Shown piece after piece: positions 5,481 to 6,577 of a stretch of DNA of 6,577 bases (position 1 is its first letter; each line of letters begins with the position of its first letter). This DNA is from an uncultured Cryptobacterium sp. (GTDB lineage Bacteria; Actinomycetota; Coriobacteriia; Coriobacteriales; Eggerthellaceae). The notes below the pieces were generated by a model. The model did no database searches. It had not been told where the DNA came from and worked only from the letters and a program-made list of their open reading frames with translations. Location of the stretch: assembly GCA_900554685.1 (NCBI GenBank), contig USIG01000098.1, positions 1 through 6,577 of the forward strand, given 5' to 3'. A program made the position numbers and the translations under genes.

Positions 5481-6577
5481 TTACTCTTCAACCTTTGCTT
5501 CTACAACTTCGCTTACCTTCGCCTTCGCTACCACATCGCGCAGGGCATTTGCACGAACAATGCTTTCGCGAATCATAGGCAGGCGGCCTTCCTTGCGCCA
5601 TTCTGCTTCAATAGCATCAGGATCATCAAGGTCTGCAGAGGTGAATTCAGCATGAACTTCATCCTCAGTTGCAACAATGTCGAAGTGACGTGCCCATGCG
5701 TCCAAAGCAAGATCCTGGCGAACCATGTCTTCTGCCTGCTTCTTGTTGTCCTCTTCGAACTTATCAGCAGTCAATTCCATGGTCTTGAGATACTGGTCAA
5801 ACGTAAGACCCATGCGGGAAAGCTGTCCGTAGAAATCCTGCAAAAGACGGGTTTCCTGAGTCTTGCACATAACCTCAGGCAATTCACCTTCAAGACGCTC
5901 TGCCAAAGCCATCAGGCATTCGTTTTCCTTACGGCGAGGAGCGCTTGCCATTTTCTGGCCCTTAATGCTGTCACCAATCTTGGTGCGCATATCATCAAGA
6001 CCCTCAAAGCCAAAGGTTTCCTTAGCCCACTCTTCGGTTACCTCAGGAACAACCTTATGCTTGATAACTTCAACCTTTACCTCAAAGTGGAACATACCCT
6101 TTTCTTCGAGGTTGGAAGTAATCAAAGAATCATCATCGGTCAAATCAAGATCAAAGCTCTTTTCCTGACCCTTCTTAAGACCGATAAGTTCAGCATCAAA
6201 GGATGCAGGATAAACGCCTTTGCCCAATTCGTAGAGACGATGGTCAGCAGAAAGGGCGGATACCTCTTCACCTGCTTCGTTGGTTACCGTCATGGTAAGT
6301 TCAACGAATTCACCAGGCTTTACCTTGGTGTTGGCGTTTGCATCTTTGAAGTCATGATAGTAGTTGCGAAGCTCTTCAATCTGAGCATCGATTTCTTCTT
6401 CGGTTGCTTCAGTTGAAGGAATTTCAACCTCAACAGGCTCATAGCTTGAAAGCTCAAGCTCAGGCTTTACCAGGATGGTAGCGGTGAAGTTGAAGGGCTT
6501 GTGGTCTTCAACCAAATCAAGCTCATACTCATAATCAGGACGCTGCAGAGGAACCAAATTATTCTCTTCAAGAGCCT
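5481..6577 (-). CDS. tig: Trigger factor, ribosome-associated chaperone (5' part missing)
   Basis: Trigger factor binds the ribosome exit tunnel and shields nascent chains. The window cuts the gene: the frame is open through the right edge. The first visible residues ALEENNLVPLQRPDYE match the end of the N-terminal ribosome-binding domain, so the TTG at 6557 is an internal leucine and not the start. About 364 residues are visible. Roughly the first 80-100, including the expected GFRxGKxP ribosome signature, lie outside. The FKBP-like PPIase domain spans about 6323-6050 (VKPGEFVEL to IKHKVVPEV), and the C-terminal helical chaperone arms fill the rest, ending in an acidic tail. The PPIase part keeps the fold signature (LGKGVYPASFDAELIGLKKGQ) but lacks several conserved active-site positions. 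Terminators follow the stop codon, so tig is likely transcribed apart from clpP. Confidence 0.95.
   Translation of the reverse strand, partial: ALEENNLVPLQRPDYEYELDLVEDHKPFNFTATILVKPELELSSYEPVEVEIPSTEATEEEIDAQIEELRNYYHDFKDANANTKVKPGEFVELTMTVTNEAGEEVSALSADHRLYELGKGVYPASFDAELIGLKKGQEKSFDLDLTDDDSLITSNLEEKGMFHFEVKVEVIKHKVVPEVTEEWAKETFGFEGLDDMRTKIGDSIKGQKMASAPRRKENECLMALAERLEGELPEVMCKTQETRLLQDFYGQLSRMGLTFDQYLKTMELTADKFEEDNKKQAEDMVRQDLALDAWARHFDIVATEDEVHAEFTSADLDDPDAIEAEWRKEGRLPMIRESIVRANALRDVVAKAKVSEVVEAKVEE

Noticed and set aside
5331..6416. A 361-codon open frame on the plus strand opposite tig
   Set aside because: It is antisense to a well-supported trigger factor. The product looks like a composition shadow (rich in F, L, C and H, no recognisable domain), its start lies in the tig-clpP spacer, and there is no matching ribosome site.
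6555..6557. TTG as the start codon of the trigger factor gene
   Set aside because: The frame is open upstream to the window edge and the upstream codons encode ALEENN, which belongs to the trigger factor N-terminal domain. The gene is cut by the window.
1..6577. CRISPR array, insertion sequence, tRNA or rRNA gene
   Set aside because: There are no regularly spaced repeats, no transposase-like frames or terminal inverted repeats, and no tRNA or rRNA signatures in the short spacers. Coding genes fill nearly the whole window.

Overview
The window reads entirely on the minus strand and carries a conserved bacterial housekeeping block. In transcription order (right to left) it holds the 3' part of tig (trigger factor), clpP, clpX, valS (valyl-tRNA synthetase), and a small membrane protein with a double zinc ribbon. 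Base composition is mid-range and all five genes end in TAA. The tig-clpP-clpX order occurs across many bacteria. The protein details (a ClpP with TQQTDFE after the catalytic histidine, a ValRS with a HPTVLAADGKPMSKS segment, and a membrane zinc-ribbon gene after valS) suggest a moderate-GC actinobacterium, perhaps of the class Coriobacteriia. That placement is inference from remembered family patterns, not from a search.

Region by region. At 6577-5481, tig runs off the right edge, so its N-terminal ribosome-binding part is missing. At 5480-5306 is a 175-base spacer. It holds a weak stem-loop, a strong Rho-independent terminator whose RNA stem is complete only on the minus strand, then a perfect 7+7 inverted repeat 27 bases before clpP. 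At 5305-3315, clpP and clpX are separated by two bases and form one unit, closed by a strong terminator with a T6 tail at 3298-3255. At 3254-3171 is a short valS leader with no T-box. At 3170-63, valS and the zinc-ribbon gene abut exactly (TAA directly followed by ATG). The last 62 bases to the left edge hold no gene I can establish.

The two terminators divide the window into three likely transcription units: tig; clpP-clpX; and valS plus the zinc-ribbon gene. Trigger factor folds nascent chains, ClpX unfolds substrates and feeds them to the ClpP barrel, and ValRS charges tRNA-Val with editing, so the block covers protein synthesis and quality control. The zinc-ribbon membrane protein is the only gene without a known role.

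I found no mobile element, CRISPR array, RNA gene, defence system or clearly novel system. The points worth a second look are modest: the inverted repeat before clpP, twin hairpins sharing a 9-base loop motif after tig, a two-residue insertion after the ClpP catalytic histidine, a PMSKS variant in ValRS, a degenerate PPIase site in trigger factor, and the uncharacterised zinc-ribbon partner of valS.
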